Below, piece after piece: positions 11,463 to 19,442 of a stretch of DNA of 64,000 nt. This DNA comes from Oceanobacillus sojae (GTDB lineage Bacteria > Bacillota > Bacilli > Bacillales > Amphibacillaceae), in assembly GCF_007991515.1 (NCBI RefSeq), contig NZ_BJYM01000021.1, positions 1 through 64,000 of the forward strand, given 5' to 3'. The notes under the pieces are model-generated. The model had not been told where the DNA came from, did no database searches, and was given only the letters and a program-made list of their open reading frames with translations. Both the position numbers and the translations under genes were made by a program. Every line of letters starts with the position of its first letter. The stretch's first letter is position 1.

Positions 11463-12404
11463 TTAAGGTAACAGCAGTGAAATAATCCAAAAAACAGAAG
11501 CAATCAGAGAGATGCTAAACGATTCTTTAACAGGGTAAGCTTTCTTTTGCTGTACCTTTTTACGATATTGACTGCGCCGGCGCTGTACCTGTTTTATTTT
11601 GTCCATAACTTCCGTTTTCATTTCTGCTGCTGTATGATACTTTCCTTTCAATGCTTTTCTTAAAATAGGGTGAAGTAATTGCAGGTCAGTTGCACGATAC
11701 AGCTTTTTTTCCAACAATTTCTCTGAAGGCTCCCCTGTCATACGTTCAAACCGCCTCGGATAATAAATATGGAGAAACACCATCGCAACAGCAAACAAAT
11801 CATAGCTTGGCTCTGCCTTACGCGTCCCCAAGCCCCAATACCCGCGATCAAAAAACTCAGTATACTCTTTAATAGACCGTCCCATCCTTGTTGTACCGCC
11901 TACATCCACCAATCGAATTCTAGGTGGATTCGATTCAACAAGAATATTGTCCGTTTTTAAATCACCAAAGGTCCAGCCAGCCTGATGAAGCTGGTCCAAA
12001 TCCTCTAATAATTGAACCATCAATACGCCAAGCCATTTCTTACCCCTCGCCTGAATAAACGCACCTAACGTTTGACCCTCCATATATTCCATCACATAAA
12101 AGGAATACACTCTTCCATTCGGTGCTGTCCAATCGTCCACATCCAATAAAGAAGGCCCAAGGCGGTATCCTTGAACCTTTTTCAGCGCTTTGAGCACATT
12201 GACTTCCACTGTTACAGCTGCATCCTGTTCACTCATTTTCAAGGCAACTGGCCGTCCATTATACATGCAGAGATAAACAGATCCTATCGCACCCTGGCCA
12301 ATTTTTCTGACTACGGTGTAGGATTTATAATGCCATTTTCCAGTCACTTTTTGCTGAGCATGTAAATTAATAGCCTGTTTCTTCAATGTCGAATGGTTCT
12401 TCAT
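11463..12404 (-). CDS. yabT: Sporulation-associated Ser/Thr kinase YabT
   Basis: Hanks-type kinase tail-anchored to the membrane. In B. subtilis YabT is DNA-activated, acts at the septum early in sporulation and phosphorylates RecA. Visible are a glycine-rich loop IGQGAIGSVYL, VALKM with the ATP-binding Lys, a catalytic loop GDLKTDNIL in place of the canonical HRD loop, and DVGG at the DFG position. One hydrophobic segment closes the C-terminus (about residues 296-313) with no extracellular domain. GGAGG lies 7 nt before the ATG. The start overlaps the end of yabS by 38 bp. Confidence 0.92.
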   Translation of the reverse strand: MKNHSTLKKQAINLHAQQKVTGKWHYKSYTVVRKIGQGAIGSVYLCMYNGRPVALKMSEQDAAVTVEVNVLKALKKVQGYRLGPSLLDVDDWTAPNGRVYSFYVMEYMEGQTLGAFIQARGKKWLGVLMVQLLEDLDQLHQAGWTFGDLKTDNILVESNPPRIRLVDVGGTTRMGRSIKEYTEFFDRGYWGLGTRKAEPSYDLFAVAMVFLHIYYPRRFERMTGEPSEKLLEKKLYRATDLQLLHPILRKALKGKYHTAAEMKTEVMDKIKQVQRRRSQYRKKVQQKKAYPVKESFSISLIASVFWIISLLLP

Positions 12405-13104
12405 CCGAATTCCTCCGCAGCTGCTTTTTACTGAATTGGTACATCACCGCACGTAATGCTGGTCCAGTTGGAGTTATTCCGCCGCTTGTCAGCTTTGGAA
12501 ATACTTTAGAAATACCATCCAGCTTTGGCGACCAATCAAGTACAAGCTCAATATCACTCCGCCTGCCCGGAAAACGGTAAATACAAAAACGGTTTTTCCC
12601 GACACGTGCGTTTAAGCTCATCGATAAATCAAAAAGTGCTTCCTTCACCGTTTCTAATTTATCACGCATACTTGCACTGCTATCGACGAGTACAACTACC
12701 TCCAAATCGCTCGTTTCACCTAAATCCTCAACAACTTCCATAATTTCACCACGTTTTTCAGGATCCAGCTCTTCCATTGACTGATCTTTTCCTAAAATAC
12801 TGCGCAGCTCTTTATTCACAAATCCCTGCAATGTTTGCGTCATAGCCTGCCTTGTTACCATCTGCACTGTTTGTGACAGGCGTTCACTATAGACAATTTG
12901 ACTGACACCTCCGCCGGACACTGCTATATCCTCCACTTCCCGGAGCCCTTCCGGCTGTTCTGTCTGATCATCATCTAAAATACCAATTACATTTACGGTA
13001 ATTCCCTGCTGGTTAGCTAAGCTGGCAACAACAGCAGGATCTTCACCTTTGTTAGAGCAGCCGTCTGTTAACAGCAGAATTTGTTTTAACGTTCCCGCAT
13101 TCAT
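12367..13104 (-). CDS. yabS: von Willebrand factor A-domain protein YabS
   Basis: Conserved sporulation-cluster protein of unknown role. The MIDAS motif DSSAS appears in VVLVDSSASMRDK. I place the start at the ATG at 13104 (MNAGTLKQILLLTDGCSNKG), which has GGGAGG 10 nt upstream and matches Bacillus YabS. A longer in-frame reading back to 13200 runs into an intergenic repeat and is not credible. The protein is 245 aa. It pairs with yabT downstream of spoIIE in sporulating Bacillaceae. Confidence 0.9.
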   Translation of the reverse strand: MNAGTLKQILLLTDGCSNKGEDPAVVASLANQQGITVNVIGILDDDQTEQPEGLREVEDIAVSGGGVSQIVYSERLSQTVQMVTRQAMTQTLQGFVNKELRSILGKDQSMEELDPEKRGEIMEVVEDLGETSDLEVVVLVDSSASMRDKLETVKEALFDLSMSLNARVGKNRFCIYRFPGRRSDIELVLDWSPKLDGISKVFPKLTSGGITPTGPALRAVMYQFSKKQLRRNSDEEPFDIEETGY

Positions 13105-13194
13105 TTGATGTATACCTCCCTCATCTTCCATTACCATCATCACCAAATAATACTTTCTGTATACATATATTTGATAGATTTGCTTAACGAGGAT

Positions 13195-13282
13195 GTTCAA
13201 AAAGTCCCAAAATGATAAGCGGCGAATCTCTTCGTTGACGTGGCTTTGACCTTCTTGCTTCTAATTTAGCTACTTTTTGAAC
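13195..13282 (-). repeat. Short member of the intergenic inverted-repeat family
   Basis: An 88-bp element with ends GTTCAAAAAGTCC and ACTTTTTGAAC in inverted orientation. It lies between yabS and spoIIE. It shares the GGCGAATCTCTTCGTTG-like block with the longer copies but lacks most of the centre. Confidence 0.75.
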
Positions 13283-13357
13283 TCATACTTAAAGGAAGAG
13301 AGAGGGTTCTTTTTAAGTAAAACATCCGTTTTTATATATAGAGAGATATTTCCCGCT

Positions 13358-15820
13358 CTACATAGAAAGAACCTTCCCATGATGAATTGGAACATTTGCC
13401 CACCTTGGTGTGTTTTTCTTTACCTTGGCAACCAATACTGTCATATCATCATTAATATCTCCTGATCTTGTCCGAATCACCTCTTCTAATAACAGATCAG
13501 CAATCTCTTGCGGATCCTCCGTGTCCATTTCTTTAATTTTACGTTTTATCCAAATATCGATATTCTCCACGTCTTTTGGCCCATCAAAAATTCCATCACT
13601 CATCATAATTAATAAATCATCCGGCTTTAGCTGTTCACTGACAATATCTACGTCAAACTCTTTAATAATCCCCATCGGAAGATTACTGGCCTCAATTTTC
13701 AGCATTGCGTTTCCTCTGCGGACAAAGCTCGGTGTCGAACCAATCTTTAAAAATTCTGCAGATGCGTTATGCAGATCAACGACTGCTAAATCAAGCGTTG
13801 CAAACATCTCATCAGTAGTACGCAAAGCGAGAATCGAATTGATGGTTTTGATGGCAACCTTTTCTCGTATCCCTGTCTGTAAAATTTGCTGCAATAAGCG
13901 CAATGTTTCTGTACTTTCTTCTTTCGCGCGTTTTCCATTCCCCATCCCATCACTGATAGCCATGGCAAACTTTCCTGCGCCAAGCTCAATGGTTGTAAAG
14001 CTGTCTCCAGATACAAGTCCACCTCCTTTTGCTGCATTTGCCGCTCCTGTCTCAATCGCAAAATCTCTTGCTGAGCCGAAAACGAAGTGGCTATATCCGT
14101 ACGGGAAAGAGGAAATATCCTCCGTTTTCACCACAATCATTTCATCGAGCAGCTCTGAAAGAATAGGAGCAATCAGCTTTTCACCCTCTCCATGATATTC
14201 ATAAAAGCTTGTTGTCAATTCAATATCTACATTTCCTTTTTCCAAGTGATAAATGTCTAGGCGGACTAATTCTATTCCCATCTGCTTTAAAGCATGGATA
14301 ATTTGCGATTCCTGCAGCTCGTGGTGCTGCCGCTCCTTTAGTATTTCTTTAGCAAAATCATTCATTACTTCAGAAACACCCTGGAGCTGATCAGAAACTA
14401 AGCGCTTACTTTCTGTTACCTGCTGTCTGAGCTGTTGATTTGCTTCGTGAAAGCTCATTTCTGATCGCATTGCCTCCACCACCTGGCGTGATTTCACACA
14501 ATGATTCTCAAAATCCTTCATAACATTCCGATTTGGATCCTGTCCGGCAGTTATATCCTGCTTCATGTCCTCCATCAAAGAATAGGTTTTATCAAATTCC
14601 TTTTGCCAGCATTTATTCTTTAGAAAACACCCCTGGCATGTTTTTTCCGTCACCTGGCTTAAAAAGTAATCTGTATCTCTCTTCTCGTCCCTCTTTTCAT
14701 CACTTAATGTCCTGTCTGTTACCGCAAAACTTTTTGAGAGTGCTTGAAAAACATCTGAAAATTGCTCCACTCGCTTTGCAGTAACGTTTCGAACCTTTTG
14801 TGAATACTGCTCTTGTTCATTTGTATATGCTTCTGTCCCCGGTATATAGCGGGCAATTTGCTCAAACCATGATGCCGGAGTAAGTATAAATAGCATCACT
14901 GCCATAAGCGATTCTATTAACGACGGCAATAAAGCAACATTTTCACCATAGACACCAATTAAGCCTGTCCCGATTAAGAGGCCAAGCGCCGTCCCTGCCT
15001 TCTTTCCCTCCTTCAATAATCCACCGAGTACTCCTGAAAAGGCAAGCAGACTCATTTGATAGAGGTTAGCAACATTGGCTAATGATAAAATCATTCCTGC
15101 TACAACACCGACAGTCGATCCGATTGCCGCTCCACCGACAAAAGCAAATACTAACACAAAATATCTTGAAAAGACCTGCTCTAAAGAGGCTCCATACACC
15201 TCCCAGCCAATGAATCCTGTTAATACAGAGGCAATAAGAATAATCAGACAGACAATTTCTTCACTTTTTAAAGCAGGTTTATACCGTTTTGGTGATAATA
15301 GCGGAATGCTTTGCATAAATATAAGTACAAGAATTGCTCCAAGTACTCCTTCTATGGCTAACATCATCCATTGGAAGGACGATATTGTATCCTGGATAGA
15401 ATATAGAAACATTCTCGGCAGGCTGGTAGCTAAAAAAACCGTGACAGGCAGCATCCACTGCTGGTTTTTGATAGACTTTGTTGCTGCCGATATGAAAATA
15501 AATAAGATAAAAGCAAGAAAGATAAAAACAACATGCTGCATGGAATAAGTTAGTGCTCCTAAAATAACAGCAATCATAGACCGGAATGATTTATCACGAT
15601 GGACAAGCCACATACTGGCAATAAACGCAACAGCAAATGGAGAAACCGCCTGCAGGATGACAGCCCGTCCTAATAAGAAACCGGTAATGTAAAATAACCA
15701 GCCTTGCGCGATCAATACATGATTAATCTTCGCCATAATTTGTTCTCTCCATTTTCTCTTTTTATGTGCTTTCTCGATTGCAATGCTTCCCGAATCCACC
15801 CTTGGAATTGAACCTATCAT
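13358..15820 (-). CDS. spoIIE: Stage II sporulation protein E, membrane phosphatase
   Basis: PP2C-type phosphatase that dephosphorylates SpoIIAA to release sigma-F in the forespore, and that binds FtsZ at the polar septum. The N-terminal third has about ten hydrophobic segments, the middle is the FtsZ-interacting and oligomerisation region, and the C-terminal PPM domain shows ISDGMGNGKRA and MMSDGIFDG metal-binding aspartates. I prefer the ATG at 15820, which has GGGAG at 8-nt spacing. The upstream ATG at 15835 is directly abutted by its purine run. That gives about 820 aa. Confidence 0.95.
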   Translation of the reverse strand: MIGSIPRVDSGSIAIEKAHKKRKWREQIMAKINHVLIAQGWLFYITGFLLGRAVILQAVSPFAVAFIASMWLVHRDKSFRSMIAVILGALTYSMQHVVFIFLAFILFIFISAATKSIKNQQWMLPVTVFLATSLPRMFLYSIQDTISSFQWMMLAIEGVLGAILVLIFMQSIPLLSPKRYKPALKSEEIVCLIILIASVLTGFIGWEVYGASLEQVFSRYFVLVFAFVGGAAIGSTVGVVAGMILSLANVANLYQMSLLAFSGVLGGLLKEGKKAGTALGLLIGTGLIGVYGENVALLPSLIESLMAVMLFILTPASWFEQIARYIPGTEAYTNEQEQYSQKVRNVTAKRVEQFSDVFQALSKSFAVTDRTLSDEKRDEKRDTDYFLSQVTEKTCQGCFLKNKCWQKEFDKTYSLMEDMKQDITAGQDPNRNVMKDFENHCVKSRQVVEAMRSEMSFHEANQQLRQQVTESKRLVSDQLQGVSEVMNDFAKEILKERQHHELQESQIIHALKQMGIELVRLDIYHLEKGNVDIELTTSFYEYHGEGEKLIAPILSELLDEMIVVKTEDISSFPYGYSHFVFGSARDFAIETGAANAAKGGGLVSGDSFTTIELGAGKFAMAISDGMGNGKRAKEESTETLRLLQQILQTGIREKVAIKTINSILALRTTDEMFATLDLAVVDLHNASAEFLKIGSTPSFVRRGNAMLKIEASNLPMGIIKEFDVDIVSEQLKPDDLLIMMSDGIFDGPKDVENIDIWIKRKIKEMDTEDPQEIADLLLEEVIRTRSGDINDDMTVLVAKVKKNTPRWANVPIHHGKVLSM

Positions 15821-15845
15821 TTTATCCACTCCCATCTTTCCAACT

Positions 15846-15878
15846 AGTAAAACACAGGTTGTATTCTTTTTTTGTCAA
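15846..15878 (-). promoter_or_regulatory. Candidate Spo0A-activated spoIIE promoter with 21-bp spacer
   Basis: Minus-strand TTGACA (15873-15878) is followed after 21 nt by TTTACT (15846-15851). B. subtilis spoIIE and spoIIG have sigma-A promoters with abnormally wide spacing that require Spo0A~P. Upstream are a perfect 0A box TGGCGAA on the plus strand (15956-15962) and a one-mismatch box (15905-15911). The -10 match is only 4/6. Confidence 0.5.
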
Positions 15879-16226
15879 AAAAACATGGCAGCTTCTAAAA
15901 ATCGTTCGACTTAATTTTGGTAAGTTAACATCGTTTTACAAAAAGGGTGTATACCTGGCGAACAATAAATTTTTGTTTATAGTGATGGGAATACAGCTAA
16001 TTTGAAGCTACTGTTTGATACATTTCCATCATTTAAAATCTGCGCAGCTTTTTAGATATTGCTTCATCATTTGTAGAAAAAGGTGGGAGAAAAGCTGTTC
16101 TTTTCTATAAGCTCGACAAGATAGGCGAGCCTTAAAAAAATAGAGCAGAAAACGTATTTTTTCAGATTGACCGCTATATATTCCGGGGCTTTTACAAATC
16201 AGTCTATAAAATATGCGTGGAAACTA
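15879..16226. other. Spacer between spoIIE and tRNA-Met
   Basis: This divergent spacer holds the putative 0A boxes at 15905-15911 and 15956-15962. Apart from a small hairpin around 16108-16132, I see no gene or other feature. Confidence 0.5.
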
Positions 16227-16255
16227 TTGACACTTTGTATTGTCTGTTGTATGAT
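16227..16255 (+). promoter_or_regulatory. tRNA-Met promoter
   Basis: TTGACA (16227-16232), 17-nt spacer and TATGAT (16250-16255), placed 19 bp before the tRNA. Confidence 0.85.
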
Positions 16256-16274
16256 TTTTCTTGTTGGTTTTAAT

Positions 16275-16348
16275 GGCGGCGTAGCTCAGCTGGCGAGAGC
16301 GTACGGTTCATACCCGTGAGGTCGTGGGTTCGATCCCCTCCGCCGCTA
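16275..16348 (+). tRNA. tRNA-Met (CAT), elongator type
   Basis: Full cloverleaf: acceptor GGCGGCG/CGCCGCT (terminal G-U), D-arm GCTC...GAGC, anticodon stem TACGG/CCGTG with loop TTCATAC, T-loop TTCGATC, discriminator A, no encoded CCA. The anticodon stem lacks the three G-C pairs of initiators, so it is elongator Met (tRNA-Ile2 with a lysidine site is less likely by overall similarity to Bacillus tRNA-Met). The T-stem 5' arm reads GTGGG, giving a T-T mismatch with CCCTC where I expect G-U. It sits where B. subtilis has a Met-Glu pair. The Glu gene is absent. Confidence 0.95.
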
Positions 16349-16353
16349 TCCTG

Positions 16354-16394
16354 AAAAAAAGCTTATTTCCCTTACCGAGGAAATAAGTTTTTTT
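16354..16394 (+). terminator. Terminator after tRNA-Met
   Basis: Stem GCTTATTTCC/GGAAATAAGT with an 8-nt loop, flanked by an A-run and followed by eight T. Confidence 0.9.
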
Positions 16395-16470
16395 GTTATT
16401 ATGCAACAGTATTATTGGAAGGGAATAATTACAAATGTTCTCAGTGGGTGCAAACTCTCACTTTAAGTAT

Positions 16471-16494
16471 CATTTGATTTTATAAAATCAAATG
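16471..16494. repeat. 24-bp perfect palindrome
   Basis: CATTTGATTTTA is followed immediately by its exact reverse complement. It lies in the gene-free stretch between the tRNA terminator and the small membrane protein gene. There is no adjacent T-tract, so a terminator is unlikely. A dimeric regulator site or a cruciform is possible. Confidence 0.6.
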
Positions 16495-16587
16495 TTTCGA
16501 TGAAGTTCCCCACTTATTACATCTAACCATAATATATTCATTTGATAGTCTAGATTATATCCATTTGAGATTATCCATGCTGTCGTT

Positions 16588-16881
16588 TTACTGTATGTCC
16601 TGTGATTTCATTTTATCTAATTCTTTATTTCTACGTTTACTAAGAGCTACTCTTCCTTCATGCCATTCCATAGCCAGAACAATCATCCCAGCTAAAAGAA
16701 TCAGCGCATAGGCAAGGACACTTTCTATTCTTCCTATATATAAGCTCCATGTTAACCAGAAAACAAGGAGAACAGGAATAATCGCTCCCCAATAAACTCT
16801 ATTTCTGGTTGAGAGAAAATACTGTATTGCCAGAAATCCTGCAATTATAAACGCATCATAAATACCAAATCCAAACGTTAT
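16588..16881 (-). CDS. Small membrane protein with ATA as only visible start
   Basis: Open frame of 97 aa beginning ITFGFGIYDAFIIAGF, with about three hydrophobic segments (residues 8-22, 30-49, 55-71) and a basic tail (SKRRNKELDK). No ATG, GTG or TTG occurs in frame until residue 66. The frame begins at ATA, four bases after an AGGAGG inside the upstream gene and overlapping that gene's TAA stop as ATAA. Either ATA initiates, an ancestral ATGA junction has mutated, or ribosomes enter by -1 slippage on the A-run. I do not recognise the family. Confidence 0.6.
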   Translation of the reverse strand: MTFGFGIYDAFIIAGFLAIQYFLSTRNRVYWGAIIPVLLVFWLTWSLYIGRIESVLAYALILLAGMIVLAMEWHEGRVALSKRRNKELDKMKSQDIQ

Positions 16882-17177
16882 TTTTCCTCCTTTTCCTGTT
16901 TATACTTTTCAATAATTAATTTTGCTTCTTCAAGATTGATACGATCATCGATGGAAAGCTGTTTAATAAATTTTATAAACTCTTCATTATCCTTGGCATG
17001 ATTTAATTTTATCTTTTCAATCAGCCTATCCAGCTTAATTCTTACTGTGGGATAAGAGACAGCATAAATTTTCGCAACCTTCTTTAATGAGCCGGAGTTC
17101 ATCACGAATTTTTTAATGCACTCTAAATCTTCCTCGTCTAAGGATAAAATCCAATCTGGTACATTTTTGATATCCAT
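16878..17177 (-). CDS. DUF2089-like helix-turn-helix protein
   Basis: A 99-aa protein with an internal HTH around SLKKVAKIYAVSYPTVRIKLDRLIEKI (about residues 30-56) that resembles DUF2089-type proteins, and a charged C-terminal helix. It is probably a DNA-binding regulator, inferred from the fold only. It is followed without a gap by a small membrane protein, an arrangement often seen for a regulator with its membrane partner. A 13-bp palindrome lies inside its own promoter. The B. subtilis order has no gene here. Confidence 0.7.
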   Translation of the reverse strand: MDIKNVPDWILSLDEEDLECIKKFVMNSGSLKKVAKIYAVSYPTVRIKLDRLIEKIKLNHAKDNEEFIKFIKQLSIDDRINLEEAKLIIEKYKQEKEEK

Positions 17178-17258
17178 ATAGTCTCACTCCTCAATATTTA
17201 ACGAATTATTAACCAACACAAAAAAAGCCAGGACAGTAGAAGTCTTTTAACCCAGCAA

Positions 17259-17281
17259 ATTATAGCGAACATAAATTATGT
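17259..17281 (-). promoter_or_regulatory. Promoter -10 and palindromic operator of the DUF2089 unit
   Basis: Minus-strand TATAAT at 17259-17264 lies about 80 bp before the start. The -35 is poor. A perfect palindrome ACATAAATTATGT (17269-17281) lies in the spacer, a typical repressor position. Autoregulation by the HTH protein is inference. Confidence 0.45.
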
Positions 17282-17408
17282 GAATAACCGCTTAGGAATA
17301 TATACTATACTTTCTTCTAAAGCCCGTATATATTTCCTGCATTTTTTACACATTCTCCGTTATTGGGGTTAAACTCTTTTCCTCTTGTCCCAGCCCTGCC
17401 AAACATAT

Positions 17409-17450
17409 TAAAAAAGCAGATGCCTCCTTAATTTAAGAAGCATCTGCTTT
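17409..17450 (-). terminator. Terminator after yabR
   Basis: Minus-strand stem with arms containing AAAGCAGATGC and GCATCTGCTTT followed by a T-run. Confidence 0.9.
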
Positions 17451-17487
17451 GATCTATCCATAGAGCATTATTAATAGACAGCAACCA

Positions 17488-17874
17488 CTATCCTCTTCTA
17501 GCACCCCGTCCACCACGCTTGGATTCAGTGTGCTTTTTCAAAGAGGCTAAACGATCCTCGGAATCCTTTAGGAAACGATTCATTTTGGACTCGAAGTTCT
17601 CCGTGCGTTCTTTTTGACTCTTTTGACGTACTTGCGGGCGATCTTTCGCCTTTCTAATGGACAGGCCGATTTTGCCATCCTTTTCAACATTAATGACTTT
17701 AACCTTTACTTCATCTCCAACCGTTAAATGTTCATTAATATCTTTGACATAGTTGTCTGCAACCTCACTAATATGAACCAGACCTGTTTTTCCTTCTTCT
17801 AACTCCACAAAAGCCCCAAAATTAGTGATTCCGGTTACTTTTCCTTGCAGCTTGCTGCCTACTTCAATTGACAT
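17488..17874 (-). CDS. yabR: S1-domain RNA-binding protein YabR
   Basis: A 128-aa protein with one N-terminal S1 OB-fold (about residues 1-70; GKVTGITNFGAFVELEEGKTGLVHISEV) and a basic, disordered tail ending in a GGRG-type run. Related S1 proteins (general stress protein 13 family) bind RNA or ribosomes. The specific role is not settled. It is encoded downstream of divIC, as in B. subtilis. Confidence 0.92.
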   Translation of the reverse strand: MSIEVGSKLQGKVTGITNFGAFVELEEGKTGLVHISEVADNYVKDINEHLTVGDEVKVKVINVEKDGKIGLSIRKAKDRPQVRQKSQKERTENFESKMNRFLKDSEDRLASLKKHTESKRGGRGARRG

Positions 17875-17944
17875 AAAAGAAATGCTCCTCCTTAAAAGAT
17901 TAAATGTTCTTCAATATATAGTATATTAATCAAAATAAAAAGTG

Positions 17945-18358
17945 TCAATATGATGGGTCTTCATCAGGCAATTTAAATATTAATTCTCCTTCATTTGAGA
18001 AGAAATAATTAGTTCTGGCAATCTCAAGAACATAATCTTCGTCCTTCAGGAGCTCAATTTCATTATTTAAATCCGATTCTTCCTGCTTTAAATCTGCAAG
18101 CTGCTGCTCTAACTGTTCATACTCGTCCATTTTATCCGCTTTAATCGACCGCTGACTGAAATGATAGACTGACATACTTCCTATGATCACCGCAACAACT
18201 AATGCATACAGTACCAACCTTCTGGTAAGGCGCTGTTTTTTTCTATTCTGTCGCTCTATGTACGCATCGTACTGGTGTACGGACTTAGAATGAAGTTTTG
18301 TTACTTTCTTCTTTCTTTCTTCCACAGCTGTTACCTCCTCCGATAAGACTGAATCCAT
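17945..18358 (-). CDS. divIC: Cell-division protein DivIC (FtsB family)
   Basis: Bitopic septal protein of the DivIB-FtsL-DivIC complex. A basic cytoplasmic N-terminus (about residues 1-46), one membrane segment (LVLYALVVAVIIGSMSVYHF) and an extracellular coiled coil (EYEQLEQQLADLKQEESDLNNEI) are visible. Its 137 aa agree with the family. In B. subtilis it directly follows yabQ. Here a repeat element separates the two. Confidence 0.94.
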   Translation of the reverse strand: MDSVLSEEVTAVEERKKKVTKLHSKSVHQYDAYIERQNRKKQRLTRRLVLYALVVAVIIGSMSVYHFSQRSIKADKMDEYEQLEQQLADLKQEESDLNNEIELLKDEDYVLEIARTNYFFSNEGELIFKLPDEDPSY

Positions 18359-18367
18359 CTAAGTGAC

Positions 18368-18510
18368 GTTTAAAAAGTCCGATTAAAATGACACGGCGAA
18401 TTTCTTCGTTAGCTTGCATCTCCGTTACTCACGTATTTAAAGCATACGTTCCGTTACTCAATACTTCGCTGCCTCAAACTTCTTGGTCCTTTTAATCGGA
18501 CTTTTTAAAC
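18368..18510 (-). repeat. Intergenic inverted-repeat element fused to yabQ
   Basis: A 143-bp copy whose ends GTTTAAAAAGTCCGATTAAA and TTTAATCGGACTTTTTAAAC are near-perfect inverted repeats. Its interior carries GGCGAATTTCTTCGTTAG and CTCACGTATT, shared with the other copies. Its divIC-distal end is read through by yabQ and supplies the last codons and the stop. Confidence 0.85.
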
Positions 18511-19082
18511 ACGTATTTATAAACTATATTCTGTATTTTACTATAAAATCCTGCAATTTGCAGAAAGAAATTTTGAATTGGTTTTGGAAAAAGGCGAAAA
18601 AGGCCTGTCCCTATCCACCGCAAAGGAGTAAATAAAAAAAGAAACAACCATATAATTATTTTCATAACTCCGATTAGTATTGCTTTTATCATACGATAGA
18701 ACGTGAAGAATATCCACCGCAAAGGAGAAATAAGCAATATTTTTATCAATTTTTCTATTCCCTGATAAATTGCTTTAAAAATTCGGATCAAACGTTCTAA
18801 TAACCTTTTGTATACTTGTTTTGCCAATGCCTGATAAGCAGAAAAACCAAAGAGGCTTGCTAGTACAATATAGATTCTGAGCTCTCCTTGATTCACCCGG
18901 TATAATATATAAAATAAAATGCCCGCCTGCATCATCCAAAATAATATTTCTAAAAAATACGTTAAAAATAACCGCCCCTTCCAGTAAACTGTGAAGCGAC
19001 GGAAGGTTTCCTGAGCGATGCCTAAATAAAAACCGCTTAAAGCCATCGTGATAAGTGTTAGAAATTGCGTAGATAAAGTCAT
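18492..19082 (-). CDS. yabQ: Spore cortex protein YabQ
   Basis: Mother-cell membrane protein required for cortex formation in B. subtilis. Several hydrophobic segments lie in the first 80 residues and a further one at about 130-150, with a basic tail. At 196 aa it is somewhat shorter than B. subtilis YabQ (about 211). The final residues YVFKKSD and the stop codon lie inside an intergenic repeat, so the native C-terminus seems to have been replaced. The start overlaps the yabP stop by 4 bp (ATGA). Confidence 0.9.
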   Translation of the reverse strand: MTLSTQFLTLITMALSGFYLGIAQETFRRFTVYWKGRLFLTYFLEILFWMMQAGILFYILYRVNQGELRIYIVLASLFGFSAYQALAKQVYKRLLERLIRIFKAIYQGIEKLIKILLISPLRWIFFTFYRMIKAILIGVMKIIIWLFLFLFTPLRWIGTGLFRLFPKPIQNFFLQIAGFYSKIQNIVYKYVFKKSD

Positions 19083-19381
19083 CGGAATAACTTGCTAAAG
19101 AACCCTTTAGCTTTCTCCTGCTGCTGGTCATCTACATAGGAAAGCTCATATATTTTTCCTTTAATAGTGACAATCCCTTCTGTCACGTCTAAATTCTTTA
19201 ACTGTAAATTTTGTCCGCGGATAATTAAATACCCCATCACTGTTTCTAACAGAAATGCTTCGTTATCAAAGCTGTCTACTTCTTTGACGCCTGTAATTTC
19301 AAGGTTTTTTCGTTTGTCTATTTTTACGGTATGCTCTTGTTCAATATGATTTCTTACATCTTTATTCTCATAATAATTCAT
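19079..19381 (-). CDS. yabP: Sporulation protein YabP
   Basis: A 100-aa soluble protein of the YabP/YqfC family, required for cortex formation and expressed in the mother cell in B. subtilis. The family pattern R-L-I-TGV-SFD-E-L-T-G-L-I-G-L is recognisable in NLEITGVKEVDSFDNEAFLLETVMGYLIIRGQ. It is translationally coupled to yabQ. Confidence 0.93.
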   Translation of the reverse strand: MNYYENKDVRNHIEQEHTVKIDKRKNLEITGVKEVDSFDNEAFLLETVMGYLIIRGQNLQLKNLDVTEGIVTIKGKIYELSYVDDQQQEKAKGFFSKLFR

Positions 19382-19442
19382 ATAAAAACCCTCCCTATCG
19401 TTAATAGCTTATGATGGGAGGGACAAGTATAGAACTATATTT

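Noticed and set aside
13410-14195. 261-codon plus-strand frame inside spoIIE
   Set aside because: Antisense shadow of the conserved phosphatase domain. The Ser/Ile-rich composition is typical of such shadows.
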